A DNA stretch of 64,000 nucleotides from Acuticoccus sediminis (lineage in GTDB: Bacteria > Pseudomonadota > Alphaproteobacteria > Rhizobiales > Amorphaceae): positions 1,488,001 through 1,552,000 of the forward strand of contig NZ_QHHQ01000001.1 in assembly GCF_003258595.1 (NCBI RefSeq), written 5' to 3'. The position numbers and the translations under genes were made by a program. The notes beneath the pieces were generated by a model. That model did not search any database. It had not been told where the DNA came from and saw only the letters and a program-made list of their open reading frames with translations. Below, in pieces: positions 25,759 through 34,998 of this stretch (its first letter is position 1; each line of letters begins with the position of its first letter).

Positions 25759-28164
25759 CTACCTGAAGTAGGTCTCCCCGACGAGATCGGACATCGTGGC
25801 AATGTCCCCCTCCAGCTCGCTGAGGGCCGTCTGGTCGAGGCCTTCGGGAGTCTGGACCGCCACGTTGGTGCGTGTTTGTAGCGCGGCGCGCTGCAGCGGG
25901 GAAAGCTGCCGCGTCGTCTCGCCGCCGGGCAGATAGCCGAGGTGCGACCAGATCTCGTTCAGCTGGTAGATGATCGACCGGGGGTTGAGAGGGTCGAGCG
26001 CGAGGAGGTCGACCACCGTCGCGCGGTTGGTGGAGACGGCGTAGCGGCGGCGGTGGCTCATCTCGCTGTCCGCCACCTCGACCGCGAGGTCCAGCGCCCC
26101 GTCCGGCGCGTCCTCGTCGGCAAATTGCGACAGGAGGCCGGTGAGCGACAGCGCGCGCTCCAGCGAGCGCCCGATCGACATGAAGCGCCAGCCGCTGAAC
26201 CGGTACATGTTGTCGTAGACGAGGCCGGTGAAGCCGGAGAGGTTGCGCAGTATGAGGCTGAGCGCCCGCGCGGTGTCGTCGCCGAAGCCGGGCCGGTCGG
26301 CGAGCTTCTGAACCGTCTTCGACAGCTCGTCGAGCGCGGTCCAGCCGTCGACCGAGAAGCGGTCCCGCACGTTGGACGCCGCGCGTGCGGCCGACTCCAG
26401 CGTCGAGCGGACCCCGTCGGGGATCGGCTGGCTCGGGTCGCTGCCGAGCCAGGTGAGGTACTCGGCCGACCGGCGAAGCAGCGGCATGTCCTCCGAGATC
26501 GACTCTGATACGCGCACATGGTGCGCGCGCAGGAGCCGCACCCGGTACTCCGCCCGCTCGACGTAGCGGCCGAGCCAGTAGAGGCTGTCCGCCGCGCGGC
26601 TCGGCAGCATCGACTGCTGTTGGCGCAGGTAGGGACCCGTCGGTGACGCCAGCATCGATTCCGTGGCGACGTCGCTCTTGCTGACGACCCACACGTCCGC
26701 CGCCGAGCCGCCGTTCTGCATCGTCAGCGTGACCGCGTCGGATGCCGGGCCGATCCGGGCGAAACCGCCGGGCATGATCGACCACCCGTCGCGGGTGCGC
26801 GCCAGGAATACGCGCAGGCTCATCGGCCGGGGCACGAGGCGGCCGTCGTCGAGGGCCGGCGTGGTGGAGAGCGTCACGGTCTCCTGCGCCACGAGCTGCT
26901 CGGCGTGGCGCTCGATCCACTGGCCGAGAGCGAGACGCGCCGCCGGGTCCGTCGCCGGCGGGACCGAGACGTCGTCGAGGTCGAAGAGGAGCCGCGTCGC
27001 GAAGGCGTTGCCGATGGTCATCCGGTGGGCGTTCGCCTTGACGTAGTCCCGCTCCTCGTCCTGCCCGCACCACCAGGTGGCGATGTTGGGAAGGCGCAGC
27101 GGCTCCCCCAGCAGCGTCTCGGCGAGGCGCGGCATGAAGGCGAGCAGAGCGCGCGTCTCCAGGACGCCGGAGCCGAGCGCGTTGACGAGCGTCACGCCGC
27201 CGGTGCGCACCGCGCCCAGCATGCCGGGCGTGCCGATGGCCGACGTCTCCTCCAGTTCCAGCGGATCGGCCCAGACCGAATCGAGCCGCCGCCACAGCAC
27301 GCTCACCGGCTGAAGCCCGGCGACGGTGCGCACCATCAGGCGCCCGTGCACCACGGTCAGGTCGTCGCCCTCCAGCAGCATGAAGCCGAGGTAGCGGGCG
27401 ATATAGGCGTGCTCGAAATAGGTGTCGTTGAGCGGGCCCGGCGTCAGGATGCCGACGCGCGACAGCTCCGAGTCGCGCAGGTTGATCAGCGCGTCGCGGA
27501 AGGCGCGGAAGAATCCGGCGAGGCGGTGCACGTTCGCCCGCGCGAAGTGGTCGGCGTAGATCCGCGTCGTCGCGATGCGGTTCTCCAGCGCGAAGCCCGC
27601 GCCGGATGGGGCCTGCGCGCGGTCGCCCAGCACCCACCACTGGCCCTGCGGCCCGCGCCCGATGTCGAACGCGAGGAAGTGCAGGAAGTGCCCGCCGCGC
27701 GGGGTGACACCGACCAGCGGGCGGAGCCACTCCGGGTTCTGGGCGAGCAGCGCCGGCGGAAGCTGGCCGCGCTCCACGAGCCGGTTCGGACCGTAGACGT
27801 CGGCTATGATCCGCTCCAGCAGCTCGGCGCGCTGGACGAGGCCCTCGCCGATCTCGGCCCACTCGTCCTCGTCGATCAGGACCGGGACGTGGGAGAGCGG
27901 CCAGTCCCGCTCGGCCGCCTCCGTGGCACCGTACTGGCGGTAGTAGACGCCGGCGTCGCGCAGGTACTGGTCGCCGCGCGCCTGCCGGGCGCGCAGCTCG
28001 TCCGCGTCCATCCGCGCGACGGCCTCGATGAAGCTCTTCCACACCGGACGGATCGACCCGTCGGCCTCCAGCAGCTCGTCCGGCACGTCCTTGTGCGTCC
28101 GGTAACCGGACAGGAGGCGTCCGACGGCGTCGTCATCATCCGGTGCGTCGTCGGGCACAGCCAT
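25759..28164 (-). CDS. Circularly permuted ATP-grasp and alpha-E domain fusion protein
   Basis: An 801-residue protein. Residues about 60-470 form the circularly permuted ATP-grasp domain (DUF404/DUF407 types: RDAGVYYRQYG, then EWLRPLVGVTPRGG and YVKANAHRMTIGNAF), and residues about 515-800 form the helical alpha-E domain (DUF403; MLPSRAADSLYWLGRYVERAE). Published computational surveys of amidoligases predict that such proteins ligate amino groups to an unknown peptide or metabolite with ATP. The partners encoded on either side are both transglutaminase-like. The three genes are separated by only 2-3 bases. In many bacteria the two domains are separate genes, often near an Anbu peptidase, which I do not see here. 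Confidence 0.88.
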   Translation of the reverse strand: MAVPDDAPDDDDAVGRLLSGYRTHKDVPDELLEADGSIRPVWKSFIEAVARMDADELRARQARGDQYLRDAGVYYRQYGATEAAERDWPLSHVPVLIDEDEWAEIGEGLVQRAELLERIIADVYGPNRLVERGQLPPALLAQNPEWLRPLVGVTPRGGHFLHFLAFDIGRGPQGQWWVLGDRAQAPSGAGFALENRIATTRIYADHFARANVHRLAGFFRAFRDALINLRDSELSRVGILTPGPLNDTYFEHAYIARYLGFMLLEGDDLTVVHGRLMVRTVAGLQPVSVLWRRLDSVWADPLELEETSAIGTPGMLGAVRTGGVTLVNALGSGVLETRALLAFMPRLAETLLGEPLRLPNIATWWCGQDEERDYVKANAHRMTIGNAFATRLLFDLDDVSVPPATDPAARLALGQWIERHAEQLVAQETVTLSTTPALDDGRLVPRPMSLRVFLARTRDGWSIMPGGFARIGPASDAVTLTMQNGGSAADVWVVSKSDVATESMLASPTGPYLRQQQSMLPSRAADSLYWLGRYVERAEYRVRLLRAHHVRVSESISEDMPLLRRSAEYLTWLGSDPSQPIPDGVRSTLESAARAASNVRDRFSVDGWTALDELSKTVQKLADRPGFGDDTARALSLILRNLSGFTGLVYDNMYRFSGWRFMSIGRSLERALSLTGLLSQFADEDAPDGALDLAVEVADSEMSHRRRYAVSTNRATVVDLLALDPLNPRSIIYQLNEIWSHLGYLPGGETTRQLSPLQRAALQTRTNVAVQTPEGLDQTALSELEGDIATMSDLVGETYFR

Positions 28165-28167
28165 CGG

Positions 28168-31100
28168 CTAGTAGCCGTATGTGCGTCGCAGATCGAGCGT
28201 CAGGGGAAACTCCGGATGCGGGACCTCGGGGGGCGGTGCGTAGATGCCGGGAGTATGTCCGCGCGCCTCGAACCGTGCAAGGCGACGCGATTCCGCCTCG
28301 TAGCCGTTGACGGGGAACGTCTCGTGCGCGCGCCCGCCCGGATGCGCCACGTGGTAGACGCAGCCGCCGACGGCCCGGCCGGTCCAGTTGTCGAAGATGT
28401 CGAACGTCAGCGGCGCGTTGACCGGGAGCACCGGGTGCAGCGCCATCGGCGGCTGCCATGCCTTGTAGCGCACGCCGGCGACCGAGACGCCGTTGCTGCC
28501 GGTCGGCGTCATCGGCACCCGCCGCTGGTTGCAGGCGACGGTGTAGCGGTCCGGATCGGTGGTGGAGAGCTTCACCTGCACGCGCTCGGACGAGGAGTCG
28601 GTGTAGCGCACCGTCCCGCCGATCGCGCCGACCTCGCCGAGGACATGCCAGGGCTCCAGCGCCTGACGCACCTCGAGGTGGGCGTTGTCGATCTCGACCT
28701 CGCCGCAGAAGGGGAAGCGGAACTCGGCCTGCGCCTCGTACCACTCCGGACGTAGCTCGAAACCATGCTCGCGCAGGTCCGCGAGGACCTCGAGGAAGTC
28801 CTCCCAGATATAGTGGGGCAGCATGAAGCGGTCGTGCAGCGTCGTGCCCCAGCGGGTGAGGCGGCCGGAGACCGGGTTCTGCCACATCCGCGCGATCAGG
28901 GCGCGCAGCAGCACCTGCTGGGCGAGGCTCATGCGCGCGTCGGGCGGCATCTCGAAGCCGCGGAACTCGATGAGGCCGAGGCGCCCGGTGGGGCCGTCCG
29001 GCGAGTAGAGCTTGTCGATGCAGATCTCGGAGCGGTGGGTGTTGCCGGTGACGTCCACCAGGATGTTGCGCAGCAGCCGGTCCGTCAGCCAGGGCAGCGG
29101 CGGGGGGTTGCCTTCGTGCGGGGACGGCATCTGCGCCAGCGCGATCTCCAGCTCGTAGAGATGGTCGGCGCGGTTTTCGTCGACGCGCGGCGCCTGGCTC
29201 GTCGGGCCGATGAAGAGGCCCGAGAACAGGTAGCTGAGCGACGGATGGCGCTGCCAGTGCAGGACGAGGCTGCGGATGAGGTCCGGCCGGCGCAGGAACG
29301 GCGAGTCCATCGTCGTCGACCCGCCGACGACGACGTGGTTGCCGCCCCCGGTGCCGGTGTGGCGCCCGTCGACCATGAACTTGTCGGCGCCGAGGCGCGC
29401 GTGGCGGGCCGCGTCGTAGACGCCCTCGGTGATCGCAACGCAGTCGTCCCAGGAGTGGGCAGGCTGGATGTTGACCTCGATGACGCCGGGGTCCGGTGCG
29501 ACGCGGATCACGTTGAGGCGCGAGTCGGTCGGCGGCGCGTATCCCTCGATGTGCACCGGGGTGCCGAGGCGCTTCGCGGCGGCCTCGACCGCGGCGAGGA
29601 GCTCGAGGTAGTCCTCCACGCGCTCCGTCGGCGGGATGAAGACGCAAAGTCGCCCGTCGCGCGGCTCGACCGCCAGCGCGGTGCGGACGTAGCCGTCGAT
29701 CTCCGGGCCGAGGTGCTGGCCGATGAGGGTCTGCGCCGGGGAGGCCGCGGTGAAGCGGGCTACCTGCTGGCCCTCCGCGCCGGCGGCGACGGCGTCGGGG
29801 TCGCGGTAGTCCGGCAGCGTGTCCAGCGGGATCGTCGGGTCGGCGACGTTGATATAGGGGTACTGCGCCGGCGTCAGGTGGGGCAGGGCGTTCAGCGGCA
29901 GGCGGTAGCCGATCGAGGAATCGCCCGGCACGAGGAAGAGGCGCCCGCGCCGAGTGCGCCAGCGCTCCGACATCCACCGCCCCGCCAGGGATCGGCTCTG
30001 CCAGCGCTGCACCGGAAGGATGTAGCCGGCCGGCGACGTGAGGCCGCGGTCGAACACCTTGGCGATGCGGGCCCGCGCCTCGGCGTCCTCCAGTTCGGAG
30101 TTCTCCGGGGTGACGTTGTCGGGAAGGTTCGCCTCCCGCAGGATCCACTCGGCCGGGTCCTCGAAGGCGGGGACGACGAAGTCCCCGTCGATGCCGAGAG
30201 TGTCGGCGATGTTGCCCAGCAGTGCCTCGGCGTCCTTCGACTGGACACCGGTCTGGGCGCCCTCGCGGGCGATGAGGTTCGGGTCATCCCACAGCGGCAC
30301 GCCGTCACGGCGCCAGTAGAGCGAGAAGGTCCAGCGCGGCAGCGTCTCGCCGGGGTACCACTTGCCCTGGCCGTAGTGGAGGAATCCGTTCGGCGCGAAC
30401 TTTTCGCGCAGGCGGCGGATGAGGTCGTCCGCCCGTTCGCGCTTCTGCGGCCCGACGGCGGCGGAGTTCCACTCGTCCGACTCGTAGTCGTCGATGGACA
30501 CGAACGTCGGCTCTCCGCCCATCGTGAGGCGGACGTCGCCGGCGTTCAGCGCCTCGTCGACCTTCTTGCCGAGGGTGTTGAGGGCGGCCCACGACTCGTC
30601 GTTGAACGGCTTGGTGATCCGCGGGTGCTCGGCGACGCGGTAGACCTTCATGTCGAACGAGAATTCGACCTCGGCGAAGGTCGCCATGCCGGTGATCGGC
30701 GCGGCGTTCTTGTAGTGCGGCGTCGCTGCCAGCGGGATGTGGCTCTCGCCCGTCAGCAGCCCGGACGTCGGATCGAGGCCGACCCAGCCCGCGCCGGGGA
30801 TATAGGCCTCGCACCAGGCGTGGAGGTCGGTGAAGTCGACGTCCGTGCCGGCCGGCCCGTCGAGAGCCTTGATGTCGGGCTTGAGCTGGATGAGGTAGCC
30901 GGAGCAGAAGCGCGCGGCGATGCCGAGGTGCCGCAGTGCCTGGACCAGCAGCCACGAGGAGTCGCGGCAGGAGCCCTTGCCGGTGGTGAACGTCTCCTCC
31001 GGCGTCTGCACGCCGGGCTCCATCCGGATGATGTAGCCGACGGCGTTCGCGACCTTCTGGTTCATCTCCACCAGGAAGTCGACAATGCGGCGGGGCCGCC

Positions 31101-31506
31101 GGTCGACGCTGTCGAGGAATGCCCTGAGCCTCGGCCCGGCCGGATCGGTCTGCAGGTAGATGGACAGGTCGTCCGCGATGTCCGGACTGTAGGCGAAGGG
31201 ATAGTTCTCCGCGCTCTCTTCGACGAAGAAGTCGAACGGGTTGTAGACCGACATGTCGGCGACGACGTCGACCTCGATCTTGAATTCGCGCACCGGCTCC
31301 GGGAAGACGAGCCGGGCCATCCAGTTCCCGTACGGGTCCTGCTGGTGATTGATGAAGTGGTTCGCCGGCGAGATCTTCAAGGAATGCGAGATCACGCGCG
31401 TGCGCGAATGCGGTGCCGGACGCAGACGCACGATCTGGGGCCCAAGCGTCACCGGGCGATCGTACTTGTAGTGCGTCAGGTGGTAAATTGCGGCCTTGAT
31501 CGACAT
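28168..31506 (-). CDS. Large transglutaminase-DUF2126 protein
   Basis: A 1112-residue protein: a transglutaminase-like N-terminal half (about 1-300; triad Cys in [11 protein letters not shown], His in [14 protein letters not shown], Asp in GLDPTSGL) and a long DUF2126 domain (about 320-1100) with conserved blocks such as [37 protein letters not shown] and [21 protein letters not shown]2126 has no established activity; parts resemble glutamine-synthetase-like amidoligases in published predictions. It is the first gene of the operon. The ORF opens to 31563, but ATG at 31506 (GAAGAG upstream) starts the family N-terminus. Confidence 0.9.
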   Translation of the reverse strand: MSIKAAIYHLTHYKYDRPVTLGPQIVRLRPAPHSRTRVISHSLKISPANHFINHQQDPYGNWMARLVFPEPVREFKIEVDVVADMSVYNPFDFFVEESAENYPFAYSPDIADDLSIYLQTDPAGPRLRAFLDSVDRRPRRIVDFLVEMNQKVANAVGYIIRMEPGVQTPEETFTTGKGSCRDSSWLLVQALRHLGIAARFCSGYLIQLKPDIKALDGPAGTDVDFTDLHAWCEAYIPGAGWVGLDPTSGLLTGESHIPLAATPHYKNAAPITGMATFAEVEFSFDMKVYRVAEHPRITKPFNDESWAALNTLGKKVDEALNAGDVRLTMGGEPTFVSIDDYESDEWNSAAVGPQKRERADDLIRRLREKFAPNGFLHYGQGKWYPGETLPRWTFSLYWRRDGVPLWDDPNLIAREGAQTGVQSKDAEALLGNIADTLGIDGDFVVPAFEDPAEWILREANLPDNVTPENSELEDAEARARIAKVFDRGLTSPAGYILPVQRWQSRSLAGRWMSERWRTRRGRLFLVPGDSSIGYRLPLNALPHLTPAQYPYINVADPTIPLDTLPDYRDPDAVAAGAEGQQVARFTAASPAQTLIGQHLGPEIDGYVRTALAVEPRDGRLCVFIPPTERVEDYLELLAAVEAAAKRLGTPVHIEGYAPPTDSRLNVIRVAPDPGVIEVNIQPAHSWDDCVAITEGVYDAARHARLGADKFMVDGRHTGTGGGNHVVVGGSTTMDSPFLRRPDLIRSLVLHWQRHPSLSYLFSGLFIGPTSQAPRVDENRADHLYELEIALAQMPSPHEGNPPPLPWLTDRLLRNILVDVTGNTHRSEICIDKLYSPDGPTGRLGLIEFRGFEMPPDARMSLAQQVLLRALIARMWQNPVSGRLTRWGTTLHDRFMLPHYIWEDFLEVLADLREHGFELRPEWYEAQAEFRFPFCGEVEIDNAHLEVRQALEPWHVLGEVGAIGGTVRYTDSSSERVQVKLSTTDPDRYTVACNQRRVPMTPTGSNGVSVAGVRYKAWQPPMALHPVLPVNAPLTFDIFDNWTGRAVGGCVYHVAHPGGRAHETFPVNGYEAESRRLARFEARGHTPGIYAPPPEVPHPEFPLTLDLRRTYGY

Positions 31507-31645
31507 GGGTCTCTTCGGTCGTGAACGCAGTCTGTGTCTTTCACACTTCACTGCAACGCACAAACCATGCCTTATCGAGGCTGGTCTCGGCGACGGGTTT
31601 CGTCACGAATTTCGTGCGCCGCCGCCGGACCGGTTTCGCAGGGTG

Positions 31646-32212
31646 TCAGGCGGTCTCGGCGACCGGGAGGGCGACGCGGTCGAGGAACGCGTCGAACTTG
31701 TCGACGAACGCCTGCAGGAAAGCCTTGGTCGTCTCGTCGGTGACGTCGGCGTTCTCGTCGATAAGGCCAGGCTTCATCTGGAAGTAGACCTCGGGCTGGC
31801 CGAGGACGATCATGTCGAGCACCGTGGCGACGTAGCGGAGGTGCGACTGCGCGACGGCTGTGCCGAGTGCGCCCGGGGTGGTACCGGTGATCGCGACGGG
31901 CTTACCGACCCAGACATTCTTGCCGTACGGCTTGGACGCCCACGAGATGGCGTTGGCCAGCAGCGGCGGAATGGTGCGGTTGTACTCCGGCGTGACGAAG
32001 AGGATCGCTTCGGACTGGGCGATCACTTCCTTGAAGGCGACGACCGAGGCGGGCGGGGTGGCCCACAGGTCGTCGTTGTACATCGGCAGGTCGCCGAGGG
32101 GGATGAACTTGAATTTCATCCGGCCGGCGGCCAGCTTCTCGATCGCGCGGGCGAGTGCGAGGTTGATCGACCCCTTGCGCTCGCTGCCTACGAGGACGGT
32201 AACGGTTTTCAT
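31646..32212 (-). CDS. NADPH-dependent FMN reductase (ChrR/ArsH-like flavoprotein)
   Basis: A 188-residue flavodoxin-fold reductase. It carries the phosphate-binding start VLVGSERKGSINLALARA, the FMN loop VTPEYNRTIPPLLANAISW (about 80) and GTTPGALGTAVAQSHLR (about 112). Such enzymes reduce quinones, chromate or azo compounds with NAD(P)H. The gene is divergent from an HxlR regulator 82 bases away, a standard pairing in which HxlR represses the reductase until an electrophile is sensed. The substrate cannot be told. Confidence 0.9.
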   Translation of the reverse strand: MKTVTVLVGSERKGSINLALARAIEKLAAGRMKFKFIPLGDLPMYNDDLWATPPASVVAFKEVIAQSEAILFVTPEYNRTIPPLLANAISWASKPYGKNVWVGKPVAITGTTPGALGTAVAQSHLRYVATVLDMIVLGQPEVYFQMKPGLIDENADVTDETTKAFLQAFVDKFDAFLDRVALPVAETA

Positions 32213-32230
32213 CGGTAACCCCGGTATCGT

Positions 32231-32251
32231 AAAGTGACCGCCTCACGACTT
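32231..32251. promoter_or_regulatory. Candidate HxlR operator
   Basis: A dyad centred on GTGA-CCGCC-TCAC (32234-32246) with outer AAAGT and ACTT elements, placed between the divergent reductase and HxlR genes where a shared operator is expected. Confidence 0.4.
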
Positions 32252-32294
32252 ATATGTTAGGACGATCCCGACAAGACGGCACTTTGAGGTAACC

Positions 32295-32717
32295 ATGGGC
32301 GCACCGAAGGAACCGGAGTTCGAGTTCAGAGGCACCTGCTGCCGGCCAGTGAAGGAGCTGCTGTCCAGAATCGGCGGGAAATGGACGGTCCTGATCGTCA
32401 CCCGCCTTGCCGACGGGCCACGCCGCTTCTCCGACCTGAAGCGGGAGATCGAGGATATCAGCCAGAAGATGCTGACCTCGACGCTGCGTGACCTCGAGCG
32501 GGACGGGTTCGTGCAGCGCACGGTCACGCCGTCGATTCCGCCGCGCGTCGACTACGAGCTCACCGATCTCGGCATGGACCTGCTGTCGCCGCTGGAGGCG
32601 CTGGGCGCGTGGGCGGTGCGCAACCAGCACCGGGTCGACGCGGCGCGGGCGCGCTTCTCCGGCTACCGCCCTGCGGCCCCCCATCCCAACGACAACGAGA
32701 CGCACGCCTCGATCTGA
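32295..32717 (+). CDS. HxlR family transcriptional regulator
   Basis: A 140-residue winged-helix regulator with the HxlR signature CCRPVKELLSRIGGKWTVLI near residues 15-35, FSDLKREIEDISQKMLTSTLRDLERDG split across the recognition helix, and a beta wing (VTPSIPPRVDYELT). The adjacent cysteines 15-16 are in the position that senses electrophiles or oxidants in relatives. Divergent from the FMN reductase, which it probably controls. A bidirectional terminator follows 80 bases after the stop. Confidence 0.92.
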   Translation: MGAPKEPEFEFRGTCCRPVKELLSRIGGKWTVLIVTRLADGPRRFSDLKREIEDISQKMLTSTLRDLERDGFVQRTVTPSIPPRVDYELTDLGMDLLSPLEALGAWAVRNQHRVDAARARFSGYRPAAPHPNDNETHASI

Positions 32718-32797
32718 CCCGGCCGGTCCGGCACGGGGGAAGGCATCGGTGCCCAATCATCGGGCACCGGGCAGACGAACAGTGCAGCAGGCAAATG

Positions 32798-32829
32798 AAA
32801 AGGGCGGCACCCCGGGGTGCCGCCCTTTT
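32798..32829. terminator. Bidirectional Rho-independent terminator
   Basis: A perfect 32-base palindrome with AAAAGGGCGGCACCCC and its complement, ending in TTTT on both strands. It lies between the convergent HxlR gene and opgH and should stop transcription from both. Confidence 0.92.
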
Positions 32830-32865
32830 GTCTTGGACCGATGGACCGTCGCGACTGCGCTGCCG

Positions 32866-34998
32866 TCAGGCGGCCTTGGCGTTGATGGCCCGGGCCTTGG
32901 CAAGCTGAAGCGCGCGGTCGAGGAGGTTCGTGTCAGAGAGCACCAGCATGCGCTCCGACGGGGCGAGCCAGCTCGCCAGCTCCTCGAGGCTCTGCGCTTC
33001 GCCGAGCTTCGCGGCGGCGAGGGCGCGCGTGGGGTCGAAGCTGCCGCGGCCGCGCAGTTCCGGCTCCAGCGAACCGAGGTGGGCGTCGCACAGCATCGGA
33101 TCCTCGGCGAGCGTGATGAGCGCGTCGCGCGGCAGGCTCGCCGGGAAGGCGTGGGCCTCGCGGCGGGCCATGCGCAGCACCTCGGGCGGACGGCTCTCCT
33201 GCGGCGTCAGCATCATGTGCGCCCGCCGCAGCTTGCGGCCGAGCCAGAACGAGCCGCAGCCCTTCGAGATCGGCACCGCGAGGATCAGCGCGAACAGCGT
33301 CGGCGACATCCACGCCGCGAGGGTGGGGGAGTGGATCAGCGCGATCGCACCCAGCACCAGCCCGCACGCCATGTGGACGAGGTGGAAGTGGGTGGCCGCG
33401 AGCCAGCTCACGCTTGCTCCCTTGCGCGCCTGCGGCAGCCAGCCGACGGCGCGGCCCAGCAGGATCGACATGACGATGCCGGTCTGCGCGATCATCATGA
33501 TCGGCGCGATCAGCGTCGAGATCAGCAGCTCCAGGAAGGTGGAGCCGACGACGCCGACGGGCCCGCCGCAGCCGCGGCGAAGGTCACGGTCGAACAGCGC
33601 GTTCACCATCGCGATCATCTTCGGCAGCAGCAGCACCACCAGCGAGATGATGAAGAGGGTGACCATCCGGTCGGCGTCGAACGCCGGCCAGGTGGGGAAC
33701 AGCGCGAAGTTCGACGGGAAGTACTCCGGCCTGATCAGCGTGGCCTGGACCGAGAGGGCCACACCGGTCAGCAGCAGGAAGAGCCACACCGGGCTCATCA
33801 CGTAGGCGAGGATGCCGATCGCGAAGTGCAGGCGCGAGCAGAAGGCGAGACCGGCGGCGCCGATCAGCCGGGCGTGCTGCAGGTTGCCCTGCGCCCAGCG
33901 GCGGTCGCGCTTGATGACGCCGAAGAGGTCGGTCGGCGCGCCCTCGTAGGAGCCGGTGATGTCGGCCCGCATGGTGACGGTCCAGCCGGCGCGGCGGATC
34001 AACGCGGCCTCGACGAAGTCGTGGCTGAGGATCGAGCCGCCGAACGGCGGCTTGCCGGGGAGGCTCGGCAGACCGGCCGCGCTCGCGAAGGCGGTCATGC
34101 GGATGATCGCGTTGTGGCCCCAGTAGTTGCCGTCCTCGCCCTGCCATGCGGCGATGCCGTGCGAGACGACCGGGCCGGTGACGGTGTTGGCGAACTGCTG
34201 GGCGCGTGCGAACGGCGTCGCGCCGCCGATCAGCGACGGGCAGGTCTGGATGATGCCGGCCCTGGGATCGGCGATCATCGCCGCGCGCAGCTTGGCGAGG
34301 CACATGCCGGTCATGAGGCTGTCCGCGTCGAGCATGACCATGTGCTCGTAGCGGCCGCCCCAGCGGCGCACGAAGTCGGCCACGTTGCCGGCCTTGCGGT
34401 GCGCGTTGTCGCGACGGCGACGGTACCAGACGCGCGTGGGACCGCACTTGGCGCGCAGGATGGCGAGTGCGCGCTCCTCGGCGATCCACGTCTCCGGGTT
34501 CGTCGTGTCGGAAATGACGAAGACCTCGAACGAGGTGCGCAGCTGCTTGGGCAGGTCGTTCACCATCGCGGCGATGGCCGAGAAGGTGTCGCGCGGGTCC
34601 TCGTTGTAGACGGGCATGACGATGGCTGTCAGGCCGCCGGGAGCGTCGATGTCCTCATTCCGGCCGCGCGGCGAGAAGACGCCGGCGAGCGCGTTGGCGG
34701 CACTGAAGGCGATCCAGCCGAAGGCGGCCGTGAAGGCGATGAGGAGCACCCACTCGAGGGCGGCCATGCCGCCGACCTTGGCGACGGCGTACATCTCGCT
34801 GACACCGAAGACGGCGAGCGACAGGGTCACGATCACCAGCGTCGCGCGGGCTGCGATGGTGCGCAGACTGGGACGCGTGGCGTGATGCGCGGGGAAGCCG
34901 CGCCTCTGGAAGGATTGTTCCGGCATCGCCAGCGGAGCTTCCGCCGGCGTCGAGTTCAGTCGCTGTATCGGTCCTAGCGTGTCCATCGGTAAAGCCAT
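32866..34998 (-). CDS. opgH: Glucans biosynthesis glucosyltransferase OpgH (MdoH)
   Basis: A 710-residue inner-membrane family-2 glycosyltransferase that elongates the glucan backbone of osmoregulated periplasmic glucans from UDP-glucose. Motifs: VYNEDP (about 132), DTTNPE, the DxD-type MLDADSLMTG (about 224) and the RRWAQGN element (QxxRW class, about 372). About seven transmembrane segments are seen, two before and the rest after the catalytic loop. ATG at 34998 has a CAGG upstream. It overlaps the end of opgG by 25 bases, so both are one translational unit. Confidence 0.93.
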   Translation of the reverse strand: MALPMDTLGPIQRLNSTPAEAPLAMPEQSFQRRGFPAHHATRPSLRTIAARATLVIVTLSLAVFGVSEMYAVAKVGGMAALEWVLLIAFTAAFGWIAFSAANALAGVFSPRGRNEDIDAPGGLTAIVMPVYNEDPRDTFSAIAAMVNDLPKQLRTSFEVFVISDTTNPETWIAEERALAILRAKCGPTRVWYRRRRDNAHRKAGNVADFVRRWGGRYEHMVMLDADSLMTGMCLAKLRAAMIADPRAGIIQTCPSLIGGATPFARAQQFANTVTGPVVSHGIAAWQGEDGNYWGHNAIIRMTAFASAAGLPSLPGKPPFGGSILSHDFVEAALIRRAGWTVTMRADITGSYEGAPTDLFGVIKRDRRWAQGNLQHARLIGAAGLAFCSRLHFAIGILAYVMSPVWLFLLLTGVALSVQATLIRPEYFPSNFALFPTWPAFDADRMVTLFIISLVVLLLPKMIAMVNALFDRDLRRGCGGPVGVVGSTFLELLISTLIAPIMMIAQTGIVMSILLGRAVGWLPQARKGASVSWLAATHFHLVHMACGLVLGAIALIHSPTLAAWMSPTLFALILAVPISKGCGSFWLGRKLRRAHMMLTPQESRPPEVLRMARREAHAFPASLPRDALITLAEDPMLCDAHLGSLEPELRGRGSFDPTRALAAAKLGEAQSLEELASWLAPSERMLVLSDTNLLDRALQLAKARAINAKAA

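Noticed and set aside
28765-31524. A 919-codon + strand frame over the DUF2126 gene, and similar long frames at 9955-12546, 32488-34977, 56552-58990 and 2067-4199
   Set aside because: All are mirror frames of well-recognised - strand genes, rich in Arg, Ala, Asp and Gly, with no family resemblance.
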